Shown: positions 55,551-63,992 of the stretch, piece by piece | Position numbering within the stretch: the stretch's first letter is position 1 | How the letters are laid out: every line of letters begins with the position of its first letter | Source: Paraperlucidibaca sp. | GTDB lineage: Bacteria; Pseudomonadota; Gammaproteobacteria; Pseudomonadales; Moraxellaceae | Assembly (NCBI GenBank): GCA_018066805.1 | Contig: JAGPVX010000036.1 | Coordinates: 22,343 to 86,342, forward strand | Reading direction: 5' to 3' | Length of the DNA stretch: 64,000 nt | Program-made: the position numbers and the translations under genes | Notes under the pieces: generated by a model | Database searches by the model: none | What the model saw: only the letters and a program-made list of their open reading frames with translations | What the model was told of the DNA's origin: nothing

Positions 55551-56279
55551 TCAAAGGTCGTACAGGTTCAACATATCTTCACTCAAACTCAGGCGTGTAG
55601 CCTTGCGCCAATGTGAGTCGGAGCGCAGGTCATCGGCAACGCGGTAGCGCCCTGCGATAGACACCAGCTCAGCCTCAAGCGACTGACAAAATACTTGCGC
55701 GCTGGTGTCGCCCTGCACGCCCGCCAGAGCGCGACCACGCAATGGACCGTAGATATGAATATGGCCATCGGCGATGACTTCAGCGCCCGCGCTCACCGGC
55801 GCCAAAATGACTAAATCACCGGATGAGTAAATTTGCTGACCACCGCGTACAGGCTGGGTAATAACTTGCGTAGTCGCCGCAGCAACTGGTTTTTGCTCAG
55901 GCTCTACGGCGACACGATGGCCATCGGCGTCGTAAGTTTTTTCAGCACTTTTCGTGCGCAATGAGGCCAGCACAGGCAGGCCGACCGAGGCTAGGGCTTC
56001 ATGCATGGCTTTGGGCGCGCGCAAACCAACCAAGCTGACGCCGAAAGATTGGCAGAGAGCAACAATGGCCGCCCAATCAGCAGCGCTTTCAGCCACTTTC
56101 TCAACGCTTAAAATAACCGGAGACTGCTGCAGCCAAGCAGCGGCATCGAGCGTGCGTGCGGCTAGCTGGGTTTTTATTTCAGTAAGACTCGCCGACTGCA
56201 ATTCCAGCACGGTCGCGGTAAATGAACTGCCTTTGAGTTGAAATGCAGCGGATGCGTCAGAAACAGCGGAGGAAGCCAT
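55551..56279 (-). CDS. minC: Septum site-determining protein MinC
   Basis: The protein has 242 residues. The N-terminal FtsZ-inhibiting domain spans about 10-110 (FQLKGSSFTATVLELQS at the start). The C-terminal right-handed beta-helix (about 135-235) has VRGGQQIYSSGDLVILAPVSAGAEVIADGHIHIYGPLRGRALAG, the MinC signature. It blocks FtsZ polymerisation at the poles. The start has only a weak Shine-Dalgarno. It leads the minCDE operon. Confidence 0.95.
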   Translation of the reverse strand: MASSAVSDASAAFQLKGSSFTATVLELQSASLTEIKTQLAARTLDAAAWLQQSPVILSVEKVAESAADWAAIVALCQSFGVSLVGLRAPKAMHEALASVGLPVLASLRTKSAEKTYDADGHRVAVEPEQKPVAAATTQVITQPVRGGQQIYSSGDLVILAPVSAGAEVIADGHIHIYGPLRGRALAGVQGDTSAQVFCQSLEAELVSIAGRYRVADDLRSDSHWRKATRLSLSEDMLNLYDL

Positions 56280-56320
56280 AGCGTTGAATCAATAAAAGCG
56301 ATGGGTGTATTGGAAACGAG

Positions 56321-56349
56321 GCGGCGCAGGCATGCAAGCCAAACGCCGC
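56321..56349 (-). terminator. Possible terminator after the acyl-CoA-binding protein gene
   Basis: GCGGCG (56321-56326) and CGCCGC (56344-56349) form a stem with an inner GGC/GCC pairing. On the minus strand only a short CTCGTTTCC follows, so termination would be weak. It lies between the acyl-CoA-binding gene and minC. Confidence 0.35.
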
Positions 56350-56382
56350 ATTTGTCGCAAAAAACGGTCTAAAAGCAGTGTA

Positions 56383-56637
56383 TTAAGCGTGTGTTTTCAA
56401 CAACGCATTTACTTTATCGATATACGCTTGCTCTGCAGCGGCTTGGCTCATGCCTTTTAGCGCAGCCCAAGCGTCGAACTTGGCACGATTGATCATGTCA
56501 AACATGCCGGGGCGGCTGCCGCTGGCATCGCCTTGACTGGCTTGTTTGAAGTGCGCATAGAGCGCGAGCATATCGTCATTGCCAGGGCGTTGGGTCAGCG
56601 TTTTTACATCTTTTTGGGCTTGTTCAAAGGCGCTCAT
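56383..56637 (-). CDS. Acyl-CoA-binding protein
   Basis: The protein has 84 residues from the ATG at 56637, with GGAG 7 nt upstream; the longer frame adds 17 residues outside the family. FEQAQKDVKTLTQRPGNDDMLALYAHFKQA, GDASGSRPGMFDMINRAKFDAW and the YIDKVNALL end are the ACBP four-helix signatures. It buffers and carries long-chain acyl-CoA in the cytoplasm. ACBP is mainly eukaryotic and only patchily present in bacteria, which makes it informative about lineage and lipid metabolism. Confidence 0.94.
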   Translation of the reverse strand: MSAFEQAQKDVKTLTQRPGNDDMLALYAHFKQASQGDASGSRPGMFDMINRAKFDAWAALKGMSQAAAEQAYIDKVNALLKTHA

Positions 56638-56778
56638 GGCCAGTCTCCGTGAAAATAAAAAGAGTTGGTGAAAATAATCGGGTTGCATACAGCCCGCCTG
56701 CTCGCCAACACTACCAGTACTTACTCATTTGCGCACGAGCCATCAGTCGGCTTCTGCCTTTTGCTTTTAGGGGTGTCC

Positions 56779-57666
56779 ATGCGCGTCGGATTTATAGGAA
56801 TGGGCCTGATGGGTGTACCCATGGCCAAGCGCCTATTGCAGGCCGGTATTGAGCTTAGCGTGTGGAATCGTACCGCTGCCGCCTGTGAGCCCTTACATGC
56901 TGCCGGAGCTCATGTCTTTGCCTCTGCGCGCGAGCTTGCCGCCAACGTTGATGTGCTGATGCTCTGCGTCTCGGACAGCGCCGCTGTAGAGGCAATATGT
57001 CATGGTGCCGATGGGGTTTTCGCTGGCGCTCATTCGGACTTAATCGTTGTCGATCACTCATCCATCGCGGCCGATGTCACGCGCCAACTTGCCGCTGAGC
57101 TCAGAAAAATCGCTAATACCGAATGGGTAGATGCACCCGTCTCTGGCGGCGTTGCCGGCGCTGAAAATGGCCGCCTCGTGATTATGGCCGGCGGCAAAGC
57201 AACGACGATCGATGCCGTGCGGCCTATGCTCGCCCATTACAGCCAACGCATCACACACATGGGTGATGTTGGTGCTGGTCAGGTCACGAAAATCTGTAAT
57301 CAACTCATCGTCGCCGCTAATAGCGTGCTCATTGCCGAGGCTGTGGCCCTAGCAGAGCGCGCCGGTGTCGATGCCAGTTTGCTCGCACCAGCATTGGCAG
57401 GCGGCTTTGCCGACTCGCTGCCATTCCAAGTGTTATCGCCGCGTATGGCCGAGCGCCGCTTCACACCGGTGCAATGGAAAGTCTCCACGCTGGCGAAAGA
57501 TTTAGGCAATGCCCAAGCATTATCAGCTCAAGTTAATCTAGACACACCACTCGCTGCCCACGCCTTGCAACGCTTACAAGCACACGCCGGCAATGGTTTT
57601 GCTGACGCCGACTTAAGCAGCGTTATTACACATTACTTACCTGACTTGGATGCCGGCTCATGCTGA
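56779..57666 (+). CDS. garR: Tartronate semialdehyde reductase/3-hydroxyisobutyrate dehydrogenase family
   Basis: The protein has 295 residues from the ATG at 56779, where the Rossmann motif GFIGMGLMGVPMA begins and AGGGG lies upstream. VDAPVSGGVAGAENGRL is the substrate-binding signature and GAGQVTKICNQL carries the catalytic Lys. The family reduces tartronate semialdehyde or oxidises 3-hydroxyisobutyrate; the coupled hyi gene, overlapping by 7 nt, favours the tartronate role. No glyoxylate carboligase gene is in the window. Confidence 0.87.
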   Translation: MRVGFIGMGLMGVPMAKRLLQAGIELSVWNRTAAACEPLHAAGAHVFASARELAANVDVLMLCVSDSAAVEAICHGADGVFAGAHSDLIVVDHSSIAADVTRQLAAELRKIANTEWVDAPVSGGVAGAENGRLVIMAGGKATTIDAVRPMLAHYSQRITHMGDVGAGQVTKICNQLIVAANSVLIAEAVALAERAGVDASLLAPALAGGFADSLPFQVLSPRMAERRFTPVQWKVSTLAKDLGNAQALSAQVNLDTPLAAHALQRLQAHAGNGFADADLSSVITHYLPDLDAGSC

Positions 57667-58439
57667 AATTCTCTGCCAATCTCTCGCTGCTATTCACCGA
57701 GCTCCCGCTGCTTGAGCGTTTTGCGGCAGCGCGTCGCGCCGGCTTCCAAGCTGTCGAAATTCAATTTCCTTATGAGTTAAGCATTGAAGCCATTTCCGCT
57801 GAGCTTGATCGTCACGAACTAGAGCTAGTGCTAATCAACGTGCCCGCCGGCGACCTGATGCAAGGTGGCAATGGCTTAGCTGGCGTGCCGGGGCAGGAGC
57901 AATCTTTTCGGCGCGCGGTTTTACAGGCTCTGCCCTATGCGCAACAACTGGGCGTGAGCTGCGTCAATGTGCTCGCCGGCCGCCAAACTGCCGACGCCGA
58001 TCTCGTGCAGTGTTTGCACACGCTAGTCGCCAATGCGCGCTATGCCGCTGAAGCCTTCCACAGCATTGGTGTCATCACCACATTAGAAGCCATTAACACG
58101 TTCGATATGCCTGGCTTTCTCATCAGCAATATCGCGCAGATGCAGGAGATCCTTGAAGCTGCCGACCACCCCACCTTAAAGATGCAGTTTGACTGCTATC
58201 ACCTCGCGCGCATGGGTGAAGATATCGTGAGCAGCTTGCTCGAAAATGTCGCGCAAATTGGCCATATTCAATTTGCCGATGCACCAGGGCGTGGCGCACC
58301 GGACACAGGCAAGCTACCGCTACAGGGCATTTTTGAAGTGATTGAGATGCTGCCATATGCAGGATGGACAGGAGCTGAGTATCGCCCCGGCGAGCTGGGC
58401 ACCGAGGCGAGCTTGGAGTGGTTTAAGGCTTATCGCTGA
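57660..58439 (+). CDS. hyi: Hydroxypyruvate isomerase (sugar phosphate isomerase-like TIM barrel)
   Basis: The protein has 259 residues. KFSANLSLLFTELPLLERFAAARRAGFQAVEIQFPY opens the Hyi family. Metal-binding acidic residues are visible in TLEAIN, QFDCYH, QFADAPGRGAPDTG and EYRPG. It interconverts hydroxypyruvate and tartronate semialdehyde, feeding GarR. It overlaps garR by 7 nt, so the two proteins are made together. It is convergent with radA, with a 31-nt gap. Confidence 0.92.
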   Translation: MLKFSANLSLLFTELPLLERFAAARRAGFQAVEIQFPYELSIEAISAELDRHELELVLINVPAGDLMQGGNGLAGVPGQEQSFRRAVLQALPYAQQLGVSCVNVLAGRQTADADLVQCLHTLVANARYAAEAFHSIGVITTLEAINTFDMPGFLISNIAQMQEILEAADHPTLKMQFDCYHLARMGEDIVSSLLENVAQIGHIQFADAPGRGAPDTGKLPLQGIFEVIEMLPYAGWTGAEYRPGELGTEASLEWFKAYR

Positions 58440-58470
58440 TTAAAAACCGCACCAGTTGGACTAAACAACA

Positions 58471-59826
58471 TCACAACGCATCCAGCGCCTCACTTAAGCG
58501 CCCAACGCCAACCACCTTAATGCCTTCAATAGCCTGCTTAGGCACATTGCCACGCGGCACAATGGCGCGGGTGAAGCCATGCTTGGCGGCTTCTTTCAGG
58601 CGCTCTTGGCCATTCGGCACTGGGCGTATCTCACCGCTTAAACCAATCTCGCCAAACACCACCAAATCGCTGTCGAGGGCTTGGCCACGCAGGCTCGATG
58701 TTACCGCCAACACCACCGCCAAATCTGAGCCGGTCTCCAGCACTTTCACACCGCCCACGACGTTGACGAAGACATCCTGACCTTGGCTGGAAATGCCACC
58801 ATGGCGGTGCAATACCGCCAGCAACATCGCTAACCGGTTTTGATCTAAGCCGACAGCGACACGGCGCGGATTGCTAAAGGCATCATCGACCAAGGCCTGT
58901 ACTTCCACCAACAGTGGCCGCGTGCCTTCGCGCGTGATCATCACTACCGAGCCGGGAATAGGTTGGTCATAGCGCGAGAGAAAAATCGCCGAGGGGTTGG
59001 AGACTTCGCGCAGGCCACGATCGGTCATGGCGAAAACACCTAGCTCGTTGACCGCGCCAAAACGGTTTTTTACGGCACGAATTAAGCGAAAGCGCGAGTC
59101 GGCCTCGCCCTCAAAATACAGCACGCAATCGACCATATGTTCGAGCACGCGAGGACCAGCGAGTGCGCCTTCTTTAGTCACATGGCCGACCAAAAACAGC
59201 GCACAGCCTGAGCGCTTGGCATAGCGCGTAAGCAAGGCCGCCGATTCGCGAATTTGCGAAACGCCGCCGGGCGCCGAGGTCAGACTATCGGTGTATAGCG
59301 TTTGAATTGAGTCCACCACCAAGATGCGTGGGCGCTCTTGCTCGGCGGTGGCGATGATGGTTTCGACTTGCGTCTCGGCCATCACGCGTAATTTATTCAG
59401 CGGTAGTTCAAGGCGGCGGCCGCGCATGGCGACTTGCGATAACGACTCTTCACCAGTGATGTATAGCGCCGGCAAAGTCTGCGCCAGATGCGTTAGCGTT
59501 TGCAGCAAAATCGTTGATTTGCCGATGCCAGGGTCGCCGCCAATCAGCACTACCGAACCAGTCACTAGGCCACCGCCCAAGACGCGATCGAGTTCAGATA
59601 AGCCAGTAGCAATCCGTGGCGCATCTTCGGTGGCAATGGCATCGAGCACGCTAACTTGCGCGGCCGTGCCAGCATAGCCCACAGCACGTCCGACCGCCCT
59701 GCTGACTATTGCGCGCTGTTGCTCGGCTATGGTGTTCCATTCGCCGCAATCAGCGCACTGTCCGCCCCATTTACTCGACTCCGTGCCGCAGGCACTGCAA
59801 ACATAAACGCTGCGAACCTTAGCCAT
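58471..59826 (-). CDS. radA: DNA repair protein RadA
   Basis: The protein has 451 residues from the ATG at 59826, with GGAGG 6 nt upstream. The N-terminal zinc finger is CSACG...CADC. Walker A is GGDPGIGKST and the RadA-specific motif KNRFG is present (RAVKNRFGAVNELGVF). The C-terminal Lon-protease-like domain lies at about 280-451 (EIGLSGEIRPV). RadA is a DnaB-like branch-migration helicase in recombination. The start lies within the last codons of alr (8-nt overlap). Confidence 0.97.
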   Translation of the reverse strand: MAKVRSVYVCSACGTESSKWGGQCADCGEWNTIAEQQRAIVSRAVGRAVGYAGTAAQVSVLDAIATEDAPRIATGLSELDRVLGGGLVTGSVVLIGGDPGIGKSTILLQTLTHLAQTLPALYITGEESLSQVAMRGRRLELPLNKLRVMAETQVETIIATAEQERPRILVVDSIQTLYTDSLTSAPGGVSQIRESAALLTRYAKRSGCALFLVGHVTKEGALAGPRVLEHMVDCVLYFEGEADSRFRLIRAVKNRFGAVNELGVFAMTDRGLREVSNPSAIFLSRYDQPIPGSVVMITREGTRPLLVEVQALVDDAFSNPRRVAVGLDQNRLAMLLAVLHRHGGISSQGQDVFVNVVGGVKVLETGSDLAVVLAVTSSLRGQALDSDLVVFGEIGLSGEIRPVPNGQERLKEAAKHGFTRAIVPRGNVPKQAIEGIKVVGVGRLSEALDAL

Positions 59827-60958
59827 GCTCAGCCTCCGCATCCGATATTGGTGTCTCGGCAAGCTCAAGCGGCTGAGATGGTCGACGCACACGCGCAGTT
59901 AAGCGGCAAAACAATTCATAGCTAATGGTGCCGGCGGCACTGGCAATCTCATCCACAGGCAAGCCTTGGCCCCACAACACGACCTCATCGCCAACGTTAA
60001 CGCTGCCATCCACCTTCACGGTGATCATGTCCATCGAGACCCGGCCAACGAGCTCATAACGTCGGCCAGCAATGAGTACCGGCGTGCCTGTTGGGGCGTG
60101 GCGCGGATAACCATCGCCATAACCTATCGACACCACGGCAATGCGCGTGCTGCGCTCTGCCAGCCAACTCGCGCCATAGCCCACGCGCTCGCCGGCCGGC
60201 ACGGTGAAAACGCTGACCACGCGTGCATGCAGCGTCATCACCGGGCGTAGATCAAAGTCGGCGGCTGAACGATCAGCAAACGGCGAGCTGCCATAAAGCG
60301 CAATGCCCGGCCGCATCCATTCATCTGCGGCCTCAGGCCACGCCAAAACGCCAGCGGAGTTAGCCAAGCTTCCAGCCACAGATGTGCCTTTTTCTGCAGA
60401 TAAGGCCTGCTGTAGCGCACGAAAGCGACCCAACTGCTGATCGGTCATGGCTAGCACCGGCTCATCAGCGCAGGCAAAGTGTGCTGCGATGCCAAGACGA
60501 TGTACGCCAACGCAATTGCCCAATCGCCGCCAAGCCATCAACGCTTGTGCTGGGCGAAAGCCGAGGCGATTCATACCGGTGTTTATCTTTAGCCAAACCG
60601 CTAAAGGTCGACTCGACTCAGTGGCTTCAAATAAATCTAGTTGCTCGGGGCTATGCACTACTAGCGTTAAATATTGCGCGCGTGCGGTGGCTAGCTCCTC
60701 AGCATTAAACACGCCCTGCATGACCGTGATATTGCCTTTAACGCCCTGTGCTCGCAGCGCTAGAGCCTCACTCATGCAAGCCACGCCAAGACCATCGGCA
60801 TGATCGGCTAATAGCGGCGCGACCTGCGCGATGCCATGGCCATAGGCATCGGCCTTGACCATCGCTAACAACCTAGCTTCGGGCATATGCTCGCGCATGA
60901 CCGCTAGGTTATGCAGCAGCGCCTGTGCATCCAGTGTTAGCCAGCATTCACGCATCAC
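59819..60958 (-). CDS. alr: Alanine racemase
   Basis: The protein has 379 residues. The PLP lysine motif is MVKADAYGHGI and the second catalytic residue, Tyr, lies in VGYGASW. INTGMNRLGF and VSMDMITV are further signatures. It makes D-alanine for peptidoglycan. The start shares a base with the dnaB stop, and the end overlaps radA; the order dnaB-alr-radA is compact and probably co-transcribed. Confidence 0.96.
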   Translation of the reverse strand: MMRECWLTLDAQALLHNLAVMREHMPEARLLAMVKADAYGHGIAQVAPLLADHADGLGVACMSEALALRAQGVKGNITVMQGVFNAEELATARAQYLTLVVHSPEQLDLFEATESSRPLAVWLKINTGMNRLGFRPAQALMAWRRLGNCVGVHRLGIAAHFACADEPVLAMTDQQLGRFRALQQALSAEKGTSVAGSLANSAGVLAWPEAADEWMRPGIALYGSSPFADRSAADFDLRPVMTLHARVVSVFTVPAGERVGYGASWLAERSTRIAVVSIGYGDGYPRHAPTGTPVLIAGRRYELVGRVSMDMITVKVDGSVNVGDEVVLWGQGLPVDEIASAAGTISYELFCRLTARVRRPSQPLELAETPISDAEAEHG

Positions 60959-62349
60959 TAGTACTGCTCCGTTTCGCGATAATACTCCGGCGATAAATCT
61001 TCAAAGCGCGTGTATTTGCCCAAGAAGGCCAAGCGCAGGCTGCCAATGGGGCCGTTACGTTGCTTACCAATGATGATTTCCGCCGTGCCTTTATCCGCCG
61101 ATTCGGGGTTATAAACTTCGTCGCGATAAATAAACATGATGACGTCGGCGTCTTGCTCAATAGCACCAGATTCACGCAAATCCGACATCACTGGGCGTTT
61201 GTTTGGGCGCTGCTCTAGCGAACGGTTGAGCTGCGACAATGCCACCACGGGGCATTCCATTTCTTTCGCCAAGGCTTTTAGCGAGCGCGAAATTTCCGAG
61301 ATCTCGTTGACACGGTTGCTCTCTAAGCCCGGCACTCGCATCAGCTGCAAATAATCGACCATGATCAAGCCGATGCCGCCATGCTCACGCGCCACACGCC
61401 GTGCTCGCGTACGCACATCATTCGGGCTCAATGATGCCGAGTCGTCGATCATCAGTTTCTGCTCGGCCAACATAGTGATGGTTGAGGTCAGGCGTGGCCA
61501 ATCATCCTCTTCGAGCTTGCCCGATCGCACGCGGCCCTGATCAATGCGGCCGAGCGATGACAACATACGCATGACCAGCTGCTCAGCAGGCATCTCCATG
61601 GAAAACACCAGCACCGGTTTATCCGAGCGCATCATGGCGTTTTCCACCAAGTTCATCGCAAACGTGGTTTTACCCATCGATGGCCGCGCCGCGACAATCA
61701 CTAAGTCACTTTTTTGCAGGCCCGAAGTCTGCTCATCGAGCTTTTCAAAACCCGTGCTGATGCCAGTGATGGCGTCGCCAGACTGAAATAGGCTATCAAT
61801 ACGATCTAGCGCCTTGGTTAGCAAAGGCTTCAGCGCTTGCGGTCCACCGCTTTTCTGACTTTGCTCGGCAATCGCGAAAATCTTGCGCTCGGCCTCGTCG
61901 AGAATGGCCTGTGCACTGGCGCCCTGCGGCAAAAAAGCCGAGTCCGACACTTCATTACTAATGCGAATCAGCTGTCGTAATACCGAGCGCTCACGCACGA
62001 TGTCGCCATAGGCCGCGATGTTTGTTGCCGATGGCGTATTGCGCACCAGCTCGCCCAAATAGGCCATGCCGCCAGCATTTTCTAACTCGCCCAAGCGTGT
62101 CAGCGTTTCGGCAATAGTCAGCGCATCGCGCGGGCTGCCTTCGGTTGCCAACAGGTTAATGGCGCGGAAAATCAGGCGATGATCGCGGCGATAAAAGTCT
62201 TCCTCGCCCACGCGATCAGAGACTCTATCCCAGGCCTGGTCATCGAGCAGCAAGCCGCCGAGCACAGCCTGCTCAGCTTCTAGCGAATGCGGAGGTAGTT
62301 TTAACGCCGACAGCACGGCATCTTCAGCGGGTTTTTGCGGAATATTCAT
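60958..62349 (-). CDS. dnaB: Replicative DNA helicase DnaB
   Basis: The protein has 463 residues from the ATG at 62349, chosen because MNIPQK... places the PPHSLEAEQAVLGG signature at the usual distance; upstream in-frame starts at 62358 and 62406 exist and no clear Shine-Dalgarno decides. The N-terminal domain ends near 160. The RecA-like core has Walker A ARPSMGKTT, ALSQLNRSLEQR and VMSDLRESGAIEQDADVI. Hexameric helicase for the replication fork. A terminator separates it from the ribosomal protein operon. Confidence 0.96.
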   Translation of the reverse strand: MNIPQKPAEDAVLSALKLPPHSLEAEQAVLGGLLLDDQAWDRVSDRVGEEDFYRRDHRLIFRAINLLATEGSPRDALTIAETLTRLGELENAGGMAYLGELVRNTPSATNIAAYGDIVRERSVLRQLIRISNEVSDSAFLPQGASAQAILDEAERKIFAIAEQSQKSGGPQALKPLLTKALDRIDSLFQSGDAITGISTGFEKLDEQTSGLQKSDLVIVAARPSMGKTTFAMNLVENAMMRSDKPVLVFSMEMPAEQLVMRMLSSLGRIDQGRVRSGKLEEDDWPRLTSTITMLAEQKLMIDDSASLSPNDVRTRARRVAREHGGIGLIMVDYLQLMRVPGLESNRVNEISEISRSLKALAKEMECPVVALSQLNRSLEQRPNKRPVMSDLRESGAIEQDADVIMFIYRDEVYNPESADKGTAEIIIGKQRNGPIGSLRLAFLGKYTRFEDLSPEYYRETEQY

Positions 62350-62444
62350 CGGGCACATCACATCAAATAGTGCCGTTAGCTTAGGCGCAAAGACCGCCGT
62401 GACCAAGACCTTGACATGAATATTGCCGATTCAAATTGCATATA

Positions 62445-62484
62445 AACAAAAGGGCGCTGGAGTTACCCCCAGCGCCCTTTGTTG
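62445..62484 (-). terminator. Terminator of the rpsF-priB-rpsR-rplI operon
   Basis: On the minus strand GGGCGCTGG...CCAGCGCCC (arms within 62449-62478, 8-nt loop) is followed by TTTTGTTTA. It lies about 40 nt after the rplI stop and about 100 nt before dnaB. Confidence 0.85.
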
Positions 62485-62522
62485 AAGCTAGCGTTAAGCC
62501 AGCATGAAGCAGTGTTTGCGGC

Positions 62523-62969
62523 TTATTCGGCCGTAATCACCAACTTCAATGTCGCAGCCACATCGCTGTGCACATACACAGCAACTTCGAACTCGCCGGT
62601 GTTACGCAGCGGGCCGTCTGGCAGACGAACTTCAGTTTTGTCGACAGCAACGCCAGCAGCAGTAGCTGCTTCAGCGATGTCGCGGTTACCGATCGAGCCG
62701 AACAGTTTGCCTTCATCGCCAGCTTTCGAGGCAATAGTGACAACCAATTCTGCCAAAGCAGCTGCACGTGCATTGGCAGCTGCCAGCACTTCAGCTTCTT
62801 GACGCTCTAATTCAGCACGACGAACTTCGAAGTTAGCCAAATTTTTTGCCGTAGCTGGCAGCGCTTTACCCTGAGGGATCAGGAAGTTGCGGCCAAAACC
62901 AGGCTTAACATCAACTTTAGTGCCTAGAGCACCAAGGCCTTTAATTTTTTCTAAAAGAATTACTTGCAT
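62523..62969 (-). CDS. rplI: 50S ribosomal protein L9
   Basis: The protein has 148 residues from the ATG at 62969 (a GTG lies one codon earlier); GGGGTG precedes it. [36 protein letters not shown] is the L9 N-domain, followed by the long connecting helix and the C-domain. It binds 23S rRNA near the L1 stalk. It is the last gene of the operon. Confidence 0.98.
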   Translation of the reverse strand: MQVILLEKIKGLGALGTKVDVKPGFGRNFLIPQGKALPATAKNLANFEVRRAELERQEAEVLAAANARAAALAELVVTIASKAGDEGKLFGSIGNRDIAEAATAAGVAVDKTEVRLPDGPLRNTGEFEVAVYVHSDVAATLKLVITAE

Positions 62970-62983
62970 CACGCACCCCAGCC

Positions 62984-63211
62984 TTAGATGTGGTTATCGG
63001 TGTAAGGCATCAGGGCCAGGAAGCGCGCTTGCTTGATAGCAAGAGTTAGCTGACGCTGGTAACGAGCCTTAGTACCGGTGATACGGCTTGGAACAATCTT
63101 GCCGTTTTCCGTGATGAATTGCTTCAGTGTCTCTACATCTTTGTAATCGATGTAGGTGACTTTGTCGGCCGTGAAACGGCAGAACTTACGACGACGATAG
63201 AAACGCGCCAT
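62984..63211 (-). CDS. rpsR: 30S ribosomal protein S18
   Basis: The protein has 75 residues. [11 protein letters not shown] (here [12 protein letters not shown]), [36 protein letters not shown] and the Ala/Leu/Met tail are full S18 signatures. It pairs with S6 on the 30S platform, and the S6:S18 complex can bind the operon leader. It follows priB by 12 nt with GGAGAGG upstream. Confidence 0.98.
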   Translation of the reverse strand: MARFYRRRKFCRFTADKVTYIDYKDVETLKQFITENGKIVPSRITGTKARYQRQLTLAIKQARFLALMPYTDNHI

Positions 63212-63223
63212 GGTTTCCTCTCC

Positions 63224-63526
63224 TTAATCCTGTCTATGCAGTGATTGCGCATGCAATACCAATTGTTCCGGATCGCGGTGGCTGGCTGATGCCAAAAAGC
63301 CCATCGCTATAACGCGGTCGCCAAGGCCAAAGGCCATCAGGCTGTTCGCAGTGTCGGCGGCCACATGGACCTTGAGCACTAGCTGAACCTCGCGTGCCGC
63401 ACCTGCCTCTGTTTGTTTCGAACGGTGTCGCATTAAGAAATCTTGATGCGCAACGCCCGCAGGGCTCATACGACGCGGGAAGATTTTCTCAATCACCCCG
63501 CTAAACCGGAGCAGGTTATGCTCCAC
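63224..63526 (-). CDS. priB: Primosomal replication protein N (PriB)
   Basis: The protein has 100 residues, with a GTG start 8 nt after GGAG. The single OB-fold begins NLLRFSGVIEKIFPRRMSPAGVAHQDFLMRHRSKQTEAG, matching the PriB pattern. It acts with PriA and DnaT to restart stalled forks, loading DnaB, whose gene lies downstream in the same direction. Position between rpsF and rpsR is diagnostic for beta- and gammaproteobacteria. Confidence 0.93.
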   Translation of the reverse strand: MEHNLLRFSGVIEKIFPRRMSPAGVAHQDFLMRHRSKQTEAGAAREVQLVLKVHVAADTANSLMAFGLGDRVIAMGFLASASHRDPEQLVLHAQSLHRQD

Positions 63527-63543
63527 GCAGATCGCTCCGCGAA

Positions 63544-63930
63544 TCAGTCAGCCGACGCTGACGAATCTGAACCTTCATCGGCACGAGCAGCTTTACGAGC
63601 ACGCTTCTCTTCTGCACCTTTGGCAAGGATTGATTCTTCAGTGATGGCTTCTTCACGACGGATGATCAAGCTGCGGATCACGGCGTCGTTGTAACGGAAG
63701 GCTTCTTCCAATTCCACACGCACGGCATCTGAACACTCAATGTTGATCATGATGTAGTGGGCTTTATGGATTTTGTTGATTGGGTATGCCAATTGACGGC
63801 GACCCCAATCTTCTAAGCGGTGAATGCTACCGCCTGCATCTTTCACGATCCCGGTGTAACGCTCGACCATGGCGGGCACTTGCTCGCTTTGATCGGGGTG
63901 CACCAAGAACACGATTTCATAATGACGCAT
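63544..63930 (-). CDS. rpsF: 30S ribosomal protein S6
   Basis: The protein has 128 residues. [29 protein letters not shown] and [26 protein letters not shown] are S6 signatures. The Glu/Ala/Asp-rich tail is typical of proteobacterial S6, which can be polyglutamylated. AAGGAG lies 9 nt before the ATG and sits inside a leader structure. It is the first gene of the operon. Confidence 0.98.
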   Translation of the reverse strand: MRHYEIVFLVHPDQSEQVPAMVERYTGIVKDAGGSIHRLEDWGRRQLAYPINKIHKAHYIMINIECSDAVRVELEEAFRYNDAVIRSLIIRREEAITEESILAKGAEEKRARKAARADEGSDSSASAD

Positions 63931-63992
63931 CGTATTGTGCTCCTTACGGATTAGTCAGCCCCGCCGACAGCCGGCAAGGCAAGGAGTGCGAG
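63931..63992 (-). promoter_or_regulatory. Candidate S6:S18 ribosomal leader of rpsF
   Basis: In the minus-strand mRNA a CUCCUU (63981-63986) can pair with the rpsF Shine-Dalgarno AAGGAG (63940-63945). Between them GCCG/CGGC (63972-63975 with 63963-63966) encloses a 5-nt loop beside CCG-rich sequence, as in the described S6:S18 leader motif. The window ends just upstream, so the element cannot be followed further. Confidence 0.5.
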
